From Bacteroidales bacterium (GTDB lineage: Bacteria; Bacteroidota; Bacteroidia; Bacteroidales; SM23-62), in NCBI GenBank assembly GCA_016783865.1, contig JADHVS010000032.1, positions 1-30,263 on the forward strand: a stretch of DNA of 30,263 bases, read 5' to 3'. Positions 1 through 7,637 of the stretch are shown in pieces. The notes beneath the pieces are model-generated. The model had not been told where the DNA came from. It searched no databases and saw only the letters and a program-made list of their open reading frames with translations. Position 1 is the first letter of the stretch; every line of letters starts with the position of its first letter. A program made the translations under genes and the position numbers.

Positions 1-61
1 TGATAAACTTATTGTTTACGTCGTCAAAATAGCTCATCGAAGGGATGTCTATAATAGATAG
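1..61 (+). CDS. RelE/ParE-family toxin, C-terminal end only (cut by window edge)
   Basis: Reading from base 2, 19 codons lead to a TAG at 59-61. The peptide contains KLIVYVVKIAHRRDVY, which matches the end of RelE/StbE-type toxins: a strand of hydrophobic residues, then H-R-R-x-x-V-Y, where the Arg and terminal Tyr are typical of the mRNA-cleaving RelE site. Such toxins act on mRNA in the ribosome and are normally paired with an upstream RelB-like antitoxin, which would be outside the window. The position just before an attC-like site fits a toxin-antitoxin integron cassette. The identification rests on a short peptide, so the family call is likely but not certain. Confidence 0.6.
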   Translation, partial: DKLIVYVVKIAHRRDVYNR

Positions 62-116
62 CTGTTCGAAGTTTATAATGGCCATTTCCTTAAGGCAACG
101 TTCGTACCAATGTCTA

Positions 117-311
117 GCGCTAACCTGTTGCTCAACTGGGACAAAAACCCGGAGCGTGATTTCTAAATAGTAGGTTTAGCGATAACAAGCCGCTAAACTC
201 TGACCACAAAACATCGGTGGTTTTATAGAGTATGTCTTCCGCTCCAAAGCTATTGGTAATCAAAAGTCACTGCCACGCAATTTTGCGGCAGGTTAGCTCA
301 GCCGTTAGGGC
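117..311 (+). other. attC-like recombination site 1 (left end ambiguous)
   Basis: The right half is clear. TTAGC (293-297), spacer TCAGCC, then GTTAGGGC (304-311) has the same layout as the L'-R' half of classical attC sites. Two left halves are possible. GCGCTAAC (117-124) followed by GCTCAAC pairs with the right boxes, with one extra C in L'' as in known attC sites, giving 195 bp. GCGATAAC (179-186) followed by GCTAAAC gives 133 bp. Inner hairpins include GTTTAGCG/CGCTAAAC (174-181/191-198) and ACCAC/GTGGT. The recombination point would be between G304 and T305. Confidence 0.55.
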
Positions 312-340
312 TATGTCGAAATACTTAAAGGATAGCGAGA

Positions 341-895
341 ATGGGTAAAGTACTTGTTTTGTATTACAGCCAAGGCGGAAATACAGAGAAGATGGCACGG
401 CTTGTGGCTGAAGGTGTCCGCGAAATAACGGGAATAGAGGTGAGGCTTAAGTCAGTCCTTGAGGCCAATCGCGATGACATATTTTGGTGTGATGGTATGG
501 CCCTTGGCTCACCCACCCATTTAGGAACGGTTTCATCAACCATGAAGAAGTTTTGGGAAGAACTTCTGCCGGATTGGCAAAAACTGGATGGGAAGATTGG
601 CTGTGCTTTTAGTTCTCAAGGAGGTTGGGGCGGCGGAGCGGAACTGACATGCCAAGCACTGACAACGATCATGATGAATTACGGTTTTTTGGTGTTTGGA
701 GTGACTGATTATTCTGGTCATCAATTTACCGCACACTATGGAGCAACACAAGCAGGTGAGCCTCGGGAAAAGAAGCAGATCGAAGGATGTCGACGACTGG
801 GGAAGCGTCTCGCTGAATGGGTGGCGGTCTACATCGATGGCCGTAAAGAACTGCATCCGCTTTTAGGAAAGTACAAAAGGAATCCGTGGGATTGA
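341..895 (+). CDS. Flavodoxin / WrbA-like NAD(P)H:quinone oxidoreductase family protein
   Basis: A 184-residue protein with a flavodoxin fold. The N-terminus VLVLYYSQGGNTEKMA is a beta strand plus FMN phosphate-binding loop (about residues 4-19). GSPTHLGTVSSTMKKFWEE (about 56-74) and the Gly-rich FSSQGGWGGGAE (about 90-101) match the two further FMN loops of the WrbA/flavodoxin_1 family. WrbA proteins carry FMN and reduce quinones by two electrons with NAD(P)H; whether this one is such an enzyme or a simple electron carrier is not resolved. The length is close to WrbA (about 200). The start is supported by AAAGGA at 326-331. It stands alone between two attC-like sites, so it is read as a single-gene integron cassette. 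No promoter of its own is evident; transcription probably comes from an upstream cassette. Confidence 0.8.
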   Translation: MGKVLVLYYSQGGNTEKMARLVAEGVREITGIEVRLKSVLEANRDDIFWCDGMALGSPTHLGTVSSTMKKFWEELLPDWQKLDGKIGCAFSSQGGWGGGAELTCQALTTIMMNYGFLVFGVTDYSGHQFTAHYGATQAGEPREKKQIEGCRRLGKRLAEWVAVYIDGRKELHPLLGKYKRNPWD

Positions 896-1027
896 TACAT
901 TTCTGGAAGAACAGAACCTAATAGTCAGAAAAGAGGGTATATTCTAGAGTAACCTGATTCTCCATGAGAAAACCCTAGAAACGTTTGCAGCTGACCATGA
1001 ACCTTCAATAGAAACGTGGACATAAAT

Positions 1028-1158
1028 GCCTAACAAATGCTTGCACGCGACGGTGGGGCGTCAGTTTTTTCCGATAGTTGGACGCACGCCCATAAACTTT
1101 TTTGAATCCAATGGGCTAGTGTCTTGAATCAACACCGCGTGTGAAGCTCCCGTTAGCC
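1028..1158 (+). other. attC recombination site 2 (131 bp)
   Basis: The left box GCCTAAC (1028-1034) fits RYYYAAC exactly. The right box GTTAGCC (1152-1158) fits GTTRRRY with one deviation. Inside, GCTT/AAGC, CACGCG/CGTGTG (with a G-T pair) and CGGTG/CACCG pair across the site with unequal unpaired bases, and an inner GGGCGT/ACGCCC arm continues the hairpin. The length resembles the long attC sites of chromosomal superintegrons (for example the ~120-130 bp Vibrio repeats). It separates the flavodoxin cassette from the hipBA cassette. Most of the 478-bp gap 896-1373 is this site plus the hip promoter; I see nothing in 896-1027. Confidence 0.7.
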
Positions 1159-1274
1159 ATAAAAAATCAAGACCACTTCCAACTCAACCTTAAGGCAGCT
1201 TGCTTTATAAGTGGTTATACTGGCATAGGAAAATCAGTAACATTTTGCTGATAAATGGAATATTATCCAAATAA

Positions 1275-1342
1275 TTGGTAACAAATTACCATTTATAACA
1301 TTATATTTGATCTATCATTTAATTGGTAGTATATTACTGATT
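1275..1342 (+). promoter_or_regulatory. hipBA promoter with two candidate HipB operators
   Basis: A sigma70-type promoter, TTGATC (1307-1312), 17 bases, TATATT (1330-1335), lies about 40 bp upstream of hipB. Two similar palindromic elements flank or overlap it: TTGGTAACAAATTACCA from 1275 and TTGGTAGTATATTACTGA from 1323, with starts 48 bp apart. The second overlaps the -10 box, which fits autorepression by the HipB-type antitoxin. TATCC-N8-GGTAA at 1264-1281 loosely resembles the E. coli HipB operator TATCC-N8-GGATA. The assignment is by inspection only. Confidence 0.5.
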
Positions 1343-1373
1343 AATAATGTGAATGTAGGTTAATTAGCAAAAT

Positions 1374-1742
1374 ATGTCTTATAACATCGAATTTTCAGTA
1401 GCAACGAGCGATCAGATCGAAGCCGTCCTCTGCAAGCGCTTGGAAAGCATAAGGCTTTCTCGTAACATAACCCAAGCACAACTCGCTGAGGAAGCTGGCG
1501 TTTCACCAAGAACCATCGGTCGGCTTGAAAAAGGCCAAGGTGTTTCCATGGATACATTCATTCGGATTATGATTGCGCTTAGCATACAACAAAACCTTGA
1601 AGCCTTACTGCCTGATCCAACTGTGAGACCAATCGAACGGGTCGGCATGGACGCCGGAGAGCGTAAGCGCGCGCGTCCTACTAAATCTATTGATGAGCTC
1701 CCAACTTGGTCATGGGGTGACGGGGAGGACGACGATGAATAA
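1374..1742 (+). CDS. hipB: HipB-type antitoxin, XRE-family HTH transcriptional regulator
   Basis: A 122-residue protein with a Cro/C1 (XRE) helix-turn-helix at about residues 19-75. The segment LESIRLSRNITQAQLAEEAG is helices 1-2, and VSPRTIGRLEKGQG is the recognition helix and the turn after it. The C-terminal tail is charged and ends in DGEDDDE. In HipBA systems HipB is the DNA-binding antitoxin that neutralises HipA and represses the operon. It overlaps the following hipA by 8 bp (ATG at 1735, stop at 1740-1742), indicating translational coupling. The start ATG is preceded only by a weak Shine-Dalgarno match (TAGG near 1356). A palindromic promoter region lies just upstream. It sits inside an integron cassette bounded by attC sites 2 and 3. 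The symbol is by family and position; the protein is longer than E. coli HipB (88 residues). Confidence 0.85.
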   Translation: MSYNIEFSVATSDQIEAVLCKRLESIRLSRNITQAQLAEEAGVSPRTIGRLEKGQGVSMDTFIRIMIALSIQQNLEALLPDPTVRPIERVGMDAGERKRARPTKSIDELPTWSWGDGEDDDE

Positions 1743-3036
1743 TGATGCACGCGTCGTTCTTTGGGGTAGGGTAATCGGTGCCGTCACTTGGCTTGAGGAC
1801 AGGGAGATTGGGGTCTTCCAATACGCACCTGACTTCCTGCGTAGTGGTATTCAGTTGGCACCGCTCATGATGCCGCTTAGCGAGTTCCCCTATGAGTTTC
1901 CAGCGCTTGCGCGGAACACTTTCAAAGGGTTACCGGGATTGGTTGCAGATTCACTTCCAGACAAATACGGTAATGCGATAATAGACGCTTGGCTTGCTTC
2001 ACAGGGACGAACCGCAGAGAGTTTCCATCCAGTGGAACGTCTCTGTTATGTCGGCAGTCGTGGCATGGGGGCTCTTGAGTATGAGCCAGCCACACTCGGA
2101 CCGCCAACCAGCAAGCGAGCAGTTAAGGTCGCAAGTCTCGTCGACTTGGCAAACCATATCCTTGCCGAACGTGCCAGATTCGGTGGCGTTTTTTCAGGTG
2201 AGGAGGACCGAGAAGCAATCAATGATATTCTCCGAGTCGGGACTTCAGCTGGCGGAGCCAGGGCCAAGGCGATTCTCGCTTGGAATAAAGAAATCAACGA
2301 ATTTAGGTCAGGCCAAGTCGATGCGGGAGAGGGCTTCGAATATTGGATAATGAAATTTGATGGAATCACCAGCAGTAGCGATGCAGAACTTGCAACCCCG
2401 AAGGGCTATGGTAAGATCGAGTATGCCTATCACCTAATGGCCGTCGAGGCAGGTATCGAGATGACGATGTGCTGCCTTCATCATGAAGGTGACCGTAGCC
2501 ACTTTATGACGAAAAGATTTGATAGGTCAGCGAACGGTAGGAAATTACACATGCAGTCCTTGGGGGCTATTGCTCACTATGACTTCAAACAACCTGTGAG
2601 TTATTCGTACGAGCAGGCGATCCAAGTCATTCGGAGGATGGGACTTCCTCGAAAGGACATGGATCAGCAAGTATTGCGCGCCATTTTCAATATAGTTGGT
2701 CGCAATTGTGATGATCACGTCAAGAACATAGCCTTCCTCATGTATCGACGGGGTGAATGGCGCCTGTCACCAGCGTTCGACATTTCCTATTCGTGGAACC
2801 CCAGTGGCGAGTGGACGGGTCAGCACCAAATGAGTATAAATGGTAAGAGAGATGGGTTTAAACGTGAGGACTTGGTACTCCTTGCCAAAGCGGCTGATAT
2901 CAAAAAGACACGCGCAGAGCAGATGATTCAACGCGTCATTGAAGTCGTGCGCCGTTGGCCTGACTTCGCCGGGAAAGCTGGGGTTAATGATGAACAGGTA
3001 AAAAAAATACAGGCTAGTCACCGCACAAACCTATGA
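1735..3036 (+). CDS. hipA: HipA-type toxin, serine/threonine kinase of a type II toxin-antitoxin system
   Basis: A 433-residue protein with HipA_N (about 8-105) and HipA_C kinase domains. The ATP-loop segment VGTSAGGARAKA is at about residues 168-179. The catalytic motif NCDDHVKNIAFL is at about 324-335, corresponding to the N-x-D-D-H-x-K-N of HipA. LSPAFD supplies the metal-binding Asp at about 349. HipA kinases phosphorylate aminoacyl-tRNA synthetases (GltX in E. coli), cause growth arrest and persistence, and are inhibited by HipB. The ATG at 1735 is chosen over the in-frame ATG at 1690, because the latter lies deep inside hipB and the HipA N-terminus starts at NNDARVVLWGR. It ends 18 bp before attC 3, so hipB and hipA share one cassette. 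Key residues are present, so it should be active. The target is unknown. Confidence 0.88.
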   Translation: MNNDARVVLWGRVIGAVTWLEDREIGVFQYAPDFLRSGIQLAPLMMPLSEFPYEFPALARNTFKGLPGLVADSLPDKYGNAIIDAWLASQGRTAESFHPVERLCYVGSRGMGALEYEPATLGPPTSKRAVKVASLVDLANHILAERARFGGVFSGEEDREAINDILRVGTSAGGARAKAILAWNKEINEFRSGQVDAGEGFEYWIMKFDGITSSSDAELATPKGYGKIEYAYHLMAVEAGIEMTMCCLHHEGDRSHFMTKRFDRSANGRKLHMQSLGAIAHYDFKQPVSYSYEQAIQVIRRMGLPRKDMDQQVLRAIFNIVGRNCDDHVKNIAFLMYRRGEWRLSPAFDISYSWNPSGEWTGQHQMSINGKRDGFKREDLVLLAKAADIKKTRAEQMIQRVIEVVRRWPDFAGKAGVNDEQVKKIQASHRTNL

Positions 3037-3054
3037 TCCATGTAACCAACAAAT

Positions 3055-3113
3055 GGCTAACAATACTAATTCAGCCGACGTAAAAATCGCGCGGCCGATT
3101 AGCGCCGTTAGGC
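3055..3113 (+). other. attC recombination site 3 (59-base element)
   Basis: The left box GGCTAAC (3055-3061, one deviation from RYYYAAC) pairs with the right box GTTAGGC (3107-3113, a perfect GTTRRRY) at six of seven positions. Inner arms CTAAT/ATTAG and GCCG/CGGC pair, with an interior TCA against CG, so the left arm carries the extra, extrahelical base expected of attC. The loop is TAAAAAT. The length is exactly that of classical 59-base elements. It begins 18 bp after the hipA stop. This is the clearest attC in the window. Confidence 0.8.
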
Positions 3114-3143
3114 ATACGAATTAACAAATGAACTAAGGCAACC

Positions 3144-3254
3144 ATGATAAGCCTGGCAGAGTTTGCTAAGTACTTTAATTTTGCACTGTCGGCTATTGCT
3201 TCAATAGCGGCTATTTTAGGTGACCATAAAAAAGAAGGGAAAATAAGGGACTGA
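3144..3254 (+). CDS. Possible 36-residue cassette-encoded peptide, unknown function
   Basis: After attC 3 an ATG at 3144 opens a 36-codon frame ending at TGA 3252-3254. AAGGCA lies 6 bp upstream and could act as a weak ribosome binding site. The peptide has an alternating hydrophobic stretch (FAKYFNFALSAIASIAAILG) followed by a charged end (DHKKEGKIRD), so it could be an amphipathic or single-membrane-segment peptide. I do not recognise a family. Its location directly behind an attC, in cassette orientation, is the only contextual support. It may be a short toxin-like or orphan peptide, the start of a decayed gene, or chance. The rest of the gap 3255-3500 holds an inverted repeat and no convincing gene. 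Confidence 0.3.
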   Translation: MISLAEFAKYFNFALSAIASIAAILGDHKKEGKIRD

Positions 3255-3306
3255 TTCAAATAACAAGATATAGAAATCATTTTCAAATAAAAGTGGGATT
3301 TTGGAT

Positions 3307-3357
3307 AAACAAATGTATTGCAAACTGAGCGAAGCGAATTTGCAAATACTTTTGTTT
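3307..3357. repeat. Long imperfect inverted repeat (hairpin) in the last cassette stretch
   Basis: The left arm AAACAAATGTATTGCAAA (3307-3324) and right arm TTTGCAAATACTTTTGTTT (3339-3357) are complementary except for one mismatch and one bulged base. They enclose a 14-base loop containing GAGCGAAGCGAA. It is not followed by a clear T-run, so a terminator role is doubtful. It could be a decayed attC, a small mobile-element remnant or a structured RNA. Confidence 0.5.
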
Positions 3358-3500
3358 GAACACTGATTGGAAATCGAAACTCTATTGCGCGCTGGCCAAA
3401 TATAACCTGGGTGCGGTTTGGGTGAATAATGATAATCAGGTCGCAAGTTGCAGTATTTTTTCATAAAGTATTGTACTAGGAAAGACCCAATAGCGCGGTT

Positions 3501-3593
3501 ATTTAACATAGTGACTAATTATAGGACGGATCCCGCAGATTAAAGATTGTAATGAATCCGGGGATTTGTCCTATAATTAATATTATGTTAAGT
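3501..3593. repeat. 93-bp palindromic element: terminal attC candidate or MITE
   Basis: The outer boxes ATTTAAC (3501-3507) and GTTAAGT (3587-3593) both fit the attC consensus RYYYAAC/GTTRRRY. After unpaired spacers, the arms TAATTATAGGAC (3516-3527) and GTCCTATAATTA (3568-3579) are perfectly complementary, and the helix continues imperfectly with GATCCC/GGGGAT. The perfect 12-bp inner helix lacks the extrahelical base usual in attC, so a MITE-like or IS-end palindrome is an alternative. It lies exactly where the foreign-looking DNA meets the Bacteroidota chromosome. Confidence 0.45.
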
Positions 3594-3604
3594 AGAGTAT
3601 TTAT

Positions 3605-3640
3605 AAATAAAGGGGAATGAATAATTATCACTCCCCTTCT
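3605..3640 (-). terminator. Probable rho-independent terminator of the TPR gene
   Basis: On the - strand, just downstream of the TPR gene stop, AAGGGGA (3638-3632) and TCCCCTT (3616-3610) form a 7-bp stem. It is followed by TATTTATA, a moderately T-rich tail. Confidence 0.55.
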
Positions 3641-3662
3641 TTCTGATTTCTAAAACTTACAC

Positions 3663-4958
3663 CTATTTGTTTAATTCTGAGATCTTTACCTTGATTTCCT
3701 CGTATTTATCCATCATCTGTAAGCGATAATAAACCGTCTGCAGGGTTTCAAGAACAGCCCTGTCGTCAGGCCTGAGCTCATGTGCCTTCTCCATCGGTGC
3801 AACGGTCATGGTCAATTCTTTATCAGCGATTGACTTGGCGGCATTATACTCCTTGAGATCCTCCTTAGAGTTTGCAACGTCATACAATTCAACCGCATTG
3901 TTATAGTAAAGAGCCCCAATATTGAAATATGCATTAAAGTATTCAGGATCAATATCCAGGGCCTGCTGATAGGCCAGCAGAGCTTTTTCATCTTCTCCAA
4001 CCTTCTCAAACAAGGTACCCTTGGCAAAATAGATGGATGGATTTCTTGTTTCTTTCTGCTCAGCCAATTCAAGGTATGCCAAACCTTTCTCAGCATCACC
4101 GGCTGTCAGGTAATAATTCACGATCTCAATAAGGATCAATGAGGTATCGGGATACCTCTCAAAACCCTCTTCCAGCACAGCAATAGCAGCAGCCGAGTCT
4201 TCCAGGATAATGTATTCATTCTTCAATAAGTAATAGGCATCGCTCCCGCCATAATTAAGATCGATAGCCTTTCTGAAGTATTCAGCGGCTTTCTTATGGT
4301 CGTCACCATTTTTAGCTGCCAGAGCTGTATTATAAATTATTACAGTATCAGCCACACCGCCATAAACCCTGGTACTGGTTGCATCCATTATTAACTCAAA
4401 GTATTCAACCGATTTATTAAAATCCTGAGCAGTAAATGCAATGATGGCTTTACTTTCACACTGCCTTTTCAATCGATTAAGATTTTCAAGTACTTTTTCG
4501 TCAAGCTTTCCTTCCGTATCGTATTCAAGGGCTTTCTTGTAAGCTGAAAGCGCCTCAGGAAGAGGATCTTCGTGTAACACTTTGGTTTCTTTCCATCCAA
4601 TTAAAGTACCGTTTTCTAAGGTCAAAACGATACGCTCATATACAAACTCTTCAGTTACTACCCCACCTTCTTCCCTGGTGCGGATCTCAGTGGGTTCATT
4701 GTAGTAAAGTTTTATCTCCATGGCAGGCATACCATACCGGAGAAATTCAATGTTGACATCATTGATATCCTGGAACAACTCCCCACGGCTAAACCATGTT
4801 TTTGATTTTGTATTCTGCTTTGGATCCTGTATTTTTGCATCACTCTTAACCAGTTTCTTCTCCAGCTGATTATAATTCAGCGTAGGCACTGCCGGATCCT
4901 GTGCCCTGGCCATCATAACACATGAAATAAGGATCAGAGAAATAAATATTCGTTTCAT
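3663..4958 (-). CDS. Exported tetratricopeptide-repeat protein
   Basis: A 431-residue protein. The N-terminus MKRIFISLILISCVMMARAQ is a Sec signal peptide, with cleavage probably after ARA, so the protein acts in the periplasm or on the envelope. From about residue 130 to the end there are TPR-type helical pairs. The clearest is NPSIYFAKGTLFEKVGEDE (start near residue 306) followed by ALLAYQQALDIDPEYFNAYF, with further ones around YPDTSLILIEIVNYYLTAGD and the terminal DDRAVLETLQTVYYRLQMMD. TPRs mediate protein-protein contacts; no enzymatic domain is visible. Similar TPR proteins are abundant in Bacteroidota. It is transcribed alone, with gyrA 222 bp upstream on the same strand and a hairpin terminator downstream. 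Its specific role is unknown. Confidence 0.8.
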   Translation of the reverse strand: MKRIFISLILISCVMMARAQDPAVPTLNYNQLEKKLVKSDAKIQDPKQNTKSKTWFSRGELFQDINDVNIEFLRYGMPAMEIKLYYNEPTEIRTREEGGVVTEEFVYERIVLTLENGTLIGWKETKVLHEDPLPEALSAYKKALEYDTEGKLDEKVLENLNRLKRQCESKAIIAFTAQDFNKSVEYFELIMDATSTRVYGGVADTVIIYNTALAAKNGDDHKKAAEYFRKAIDLNYGGSDAYYLLKNEYIILEDSAAAIAVLEEGFERYPDTSLILIEIVNYYLTAGDAEKGLAYLELAEQKETRNPSIYFAKGTLFEKVGEDEKALLAYQQALDIDPEYFNAYFNIGALYYNNAVELYDVANSKEDLKEYNAAKSIADKELTMTVAPMEKAHELRPDDRAVLETLQTVYYRLQMMDKYEEIKVKISELNK

Positions 4959-5036
4959 TTATAATTTGGTTTAATTATTATTTCGCGTTAAAAGTAATTG
5001 TTTTATACAGAAGGTTCAAATTCCTTGCCAGAAATT

Positions 5037-5103
5037 TGCATGCCGTACGGCATGCATGGTTCATGGTTCCTGGTTCTTCGTTCCTGGTTCTTCGTTCCTG
5101 GTT
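5037..5103. repeat. Perfect 20-bp palindrome plus 14-bp tandem repeat between the TPR gene and gyrA
   Basis: Bases 5037-5056 are a perfect palindrome centred on CCGTACGG. Shortly after, the unit TCCTGGTTCTTCGT is repeated 2.6 times (5068-5103). The rest of the 222-bp gap 4959-5180 shows no gene. Short word repeats of this type recur in other gaps of this chromosome. Confidence 0.8.
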
Positions 5104-5180
5104 GGTGTGGGCAATGTGTACCGGATGTGATTATCAGTATTTTACTTGCCGACTGGTTACTGGTGACTGCCGACTCTTCC

Positions 5181-7637
5181 TTACTCTTCCTCATAATTGC
5201 CCTGTACTTTCGTCACCGCAGCAATGGAATCATTCTCCCTGAGATTGATCAGTTTCACTCCCTGCGTGGCCCGGCCCATCACGCGCATGTCGCTAACAGG
5301 CATACGGATGGTAATACCCGACTTATTAATGATCATCAGGTCATCCTCCTCTTCAACAGCCTTTATGGCAATCAGCTTCCCGGTCTTTTCAGTGATATTG
5401 ATAGTCTTCACTCCTTTCCCACCCCGGTTAGTAATCCTGTAATCCTCTATGCTTGAGCGTTTTCCAAATCCTTTCTCAGAAACAACGAGGATATCCTGAC
5501 TCCCATTTTCCACACATACCATACCAATTACCTCATCATCAGGATCTCCGGATAAAGTAATCCCTTTTACACCAGACGCAGTACGGCCCATTGGGCGTAC
5601 TTTGCTTTCATTGAACCGGATCGCCTTTCCTGAACGGCCGGCAAGAAGTATCTCATTTTTCCCGTTGGTCAGCCTGGCCTCAATCAGGTTATCTCCTTCC
5701 CTGATATTTACAGCTACAATACCATTCTGCCGGGGCCTCGAGAACGCTTCCAGAGAAGTCTTCTTGATCACTCCCTTGGCAGTACTGAGGACAATAAAAT
5801 TATTATTAATATAATCAGGCTCTACCAGGTTATTAACATTGATATATGCCCGTACCGTATCGTCGGGATCGATCTGGAGCAGGTTCTGAATGGCCCGCCC
5901 CTTCGATATCCTGGTCCCTTCCGGTATCTGATACACCTTCAGCCAGTAACATTTACCCTTTTCTGTGAAGAACAGTATTGTATTGTGCATGGTTGCGCTA
6001 AACAGATGCTCAAGAAAGTCTTCATCACGGGTGGTCGAGCCTTTGGCCCCCACACCTCCCCTGCCCTGGGTCCTGAAATCAGTCAACGGGGTCCTTTTAA
6101 TATATCCAAGATGAGAAATGGTGATCACCATTTCCTCATCGGCATAAAAGTCTTCAGGATTAAACTCCTCAGCGTCCGGGACAATCTCTGTCCTCCGCTC
6201 ATCTCCGTACTTATCCTTGATCTCATGCAGTTCATCCTTGATGATCTGCATCCTGAGTCCTTCATCAGAAAGTACCTTCTTGTAATACTCAATCATGTTT
6301 AACAGTTCCTGATATTCCTCCTTGATCTTATCTCTTTCCAGTCCGGTCAGACGCTGCAGACGCATATCCAGGATGGCTTTGGCCTGAATCTCAGTGAGTT
6401 CAAAGTTCTTAATAAGGCCATTTTTAGCATCCTCTGGTGTACGAGAACCACGGATCAGCTTAATAACTTCATCCAGGTTATCAAGGGCGATCAATAATCC
6501 TTCCAGGATATGTGCCCTCTTTTCTGCTTGTTCCAGTTCATATTGTGTCCTTCGCACAACTACTTCATGCCTGTGCTTAACGAAATATGTGATAATCTGT
6601 TTCAGGTTCAGGGCACGTGGCCGGCCATTCACCAGGGCAATGTTATTAACATTAAAGCTTGCCTGTAGTTGAGTATACTTAAGTAGCTTATTCAGAACGA
6701 TATTTGAGTTCGAATCTTTTTTACAAATGATGACAATCCGCATCCCATTCCGGTCCGATTCATCATTTATAAAAGAGATACCCTCTATTTTCTTTTCATT
6801 GATCAGATCGGCTGTCTTCCGGATCATCTCGGCCTTATTCACCAGATATGGTATCTCGGTCACAATGATCTTTTCCCTGCCACTGGTTGTCAGCTCCACA
6901 TCGGTTTTGGCGCGCATCATGATCCGCCCCCTGCCCGTATGATATGCATCCCTGACACCCTGGTAGCCGTAAATTATACCGCCGGTAGGGAAATCAGGTG
7001 CCTTAATAATCTCTATCAGCTCATCAATCCCGATATCGGGATTATCAACGTATGCTACAATGGCATCAATGGAATCTTTCAGGTTATGCGGAGGCATATT
7101 GGTAGCCATGCCGACAGCGATACCTGATGTTCCGTTAACCAACAACAGTGGAACTCTCGTTGGTAAGACCGTCGGTTCATTAAGGGTATCATCAAAATTG
7201 AGCTGGAAATCCACTGTATTCTTATCAAGATCAGAAAGGGCTTCTTCGGCAATTTTCTTCAGCCTGACTTCTGTATACCTCATGGCAGCAGGACTATCCC
7301 CGTCAACCGAGCCAAAGTTACCCTGACCGTCAACCAGCGGATATCTGAGCGACCATTCCTGTGCCATCCTTACCATAGCCTCATAAACCGAGGAATCACC
7401 GTGTGGGTGATATTTACCCAACACCTCTCCCACTATTCTTGCAGATTTCTTATATGTTCGGTTCGACTGCAAACCCAGGTCAGACATACCATACAAAACC
7501 CTTCTGTGCACCGGCTTCAATCCGTCGCGCACGTCCGGTAATGCCCTGGAAACGATGACAGACATTGAATAATCAATGTACGCCGATTTCATTTCCTCTT
7601 CGATGTTGATTTTTACTATCTTTTCTCCGTCTGCCAT
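5181..7637 (-). CDS. gyrA: DNA gyrase subunit A
   Basis: An 818-residue protein, near full length for Bacteroidota GyrA. With GyrB it introduces negative supercoils by ATP-driven double-strand passage. The catalytic Tyr is Y121 in [10 protein letters not shown]. The quinolone-resistance region [17 protein letters not shown] (77-93) has Ser82 and Glu86 at the E. coli 83 and 87 positions, a susceptible-type arrangement. The C-terminal six-bladed DNA-wrapping domain begins near residue 500. Its GyrA-box equivalent is QGRGGVG rather than QRRGGKG, and a second RGGKGVK occurs later. The long wrapping domain and the conserved N-terminus favour GyrA over ParC. The stop codon overlaps a direct duplication (ACTCTTCC at 5173-5180 and 5183-5190). 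Confidence 0.97.
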   Translation of the reverse strand: MADGEKIVKINIEEEMKSAYIDYSMSVIVSRALPDVRDGLKPVHRRVLYGMSDLGLQSNRTYKKSARIVGEVLGKYHPHGDSSVYEAMVRMAQEWSLRYPLVDGQGNFGSVDGDSPAAMRYTEVRLKKIAEEALSDLDKNTVDFQLNFDDTLNEPTVLPTRVPLLLVNGTSGIAVGMATNMPPHNLKDSIDAIVAYVDNPDIGIDELIEIIKAPDFPTGGIIYGYQGVRDAYHTGRGRIMMRAKTDVELTTSGREKIIVTEIPYLVNKAEMIRKTADLINEKKIEGISFINDESDRNGMRIVIICKKDSNSNIVLNKLLKYTQLQASFNVNNIALVNGRPRALNLKQIITYFVKHRHEVVVRRTQYELEQAEKRAHILEGLLIALDNLDEVIKLIRGSRTPEDAKNGLIKNFELTEIQAKAILDMRLQRLTGLERDKIKEEYQELLNMIEYYKKVLSDEGLRMQIIKDELHEIKDKYGDERRTEIVPDAEEFNPEDFYADEEMVITISHLGYIKRTPLTDFRTQGRGGVGAKGSTTRDEDFLEHLFSATMHNTILFFTEKGKCYWLKVYQIPEGTRISKGRAIQNLLQIDPDDTVRAYINVNNLVEPDYINNNFIVLSTAKGVIKKTSLEAFSRPRQNGIVAVNIREGDNLIEARLTNGKNEILLAGRSGKAIRFNESKVRPMGRTASGVKGITLSGDPDDEVIGMVCVENGSQDILVVSEKGFGKRSSIEDYRITNRGGKGVKTINITEKTGKLIAIKAVEEEDDLMIINKSGITIRMPVSDMRVMGRATQGVKLINLRENDSIAAVTKVQGNYEEE

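Larger units (their letters stand above)
1..3593 (+). mobile_element. Distal part of an integron gene-cassette array (partial)
   Basis: Three short, independent units on the + strand (RelE-like end, flavodoxin, HipBA) are each followed by an imperfect palindrome ending in a GTTRRRY-like box: GTTAGGG at 304, GTTAGCC at 1152 and GTTAGGC at 3107. Each site has a near-complementary left box and inner complementary arms of unequal length, the hallmark of attC sites. Toxin-antitoxin cassettes are typical of sedentary chromosomal integrons. By eye, base composition is closer to 50% GC than in the Bacteroidota DNA that follows. No intI or attI is present; with this orientation they would lie to the left of the window. 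The right boundary is uncertain, either 3113 (last clear attC) or 3593 (attC-like palindrome). Confidence 0.7.

Noticed and set aside
1690..1734. Earlier in-frame ATG for hipA
   Set aside because: It would add 15 residues unlike HipA and lies 52 bp inside hipB; the ATG at 1735 fits the family and the coupled overlap.
3216..3509. 97-codon - strand ORF in the last cassette stretch
   Set aside because: Its composition is atypical of a protein (many S, C, F, Y), it runs through the inverted repeat 3307-3357, it has no ribosome binding site and opposes cassette orientation.
4998..5456. 152-codon + strand ORF
   Set aside because: It starts in the gyrA/TPR gap repeats and continues antisense through the gyrA 3' end; the peptide is repeat-derived.
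5181..7637. ParC instead of GyrA
   Set aside because: The full-length C-terminal wrapping domain with RGG box equivalents and the overall sequence fit GyrA of Bacteroidota better.
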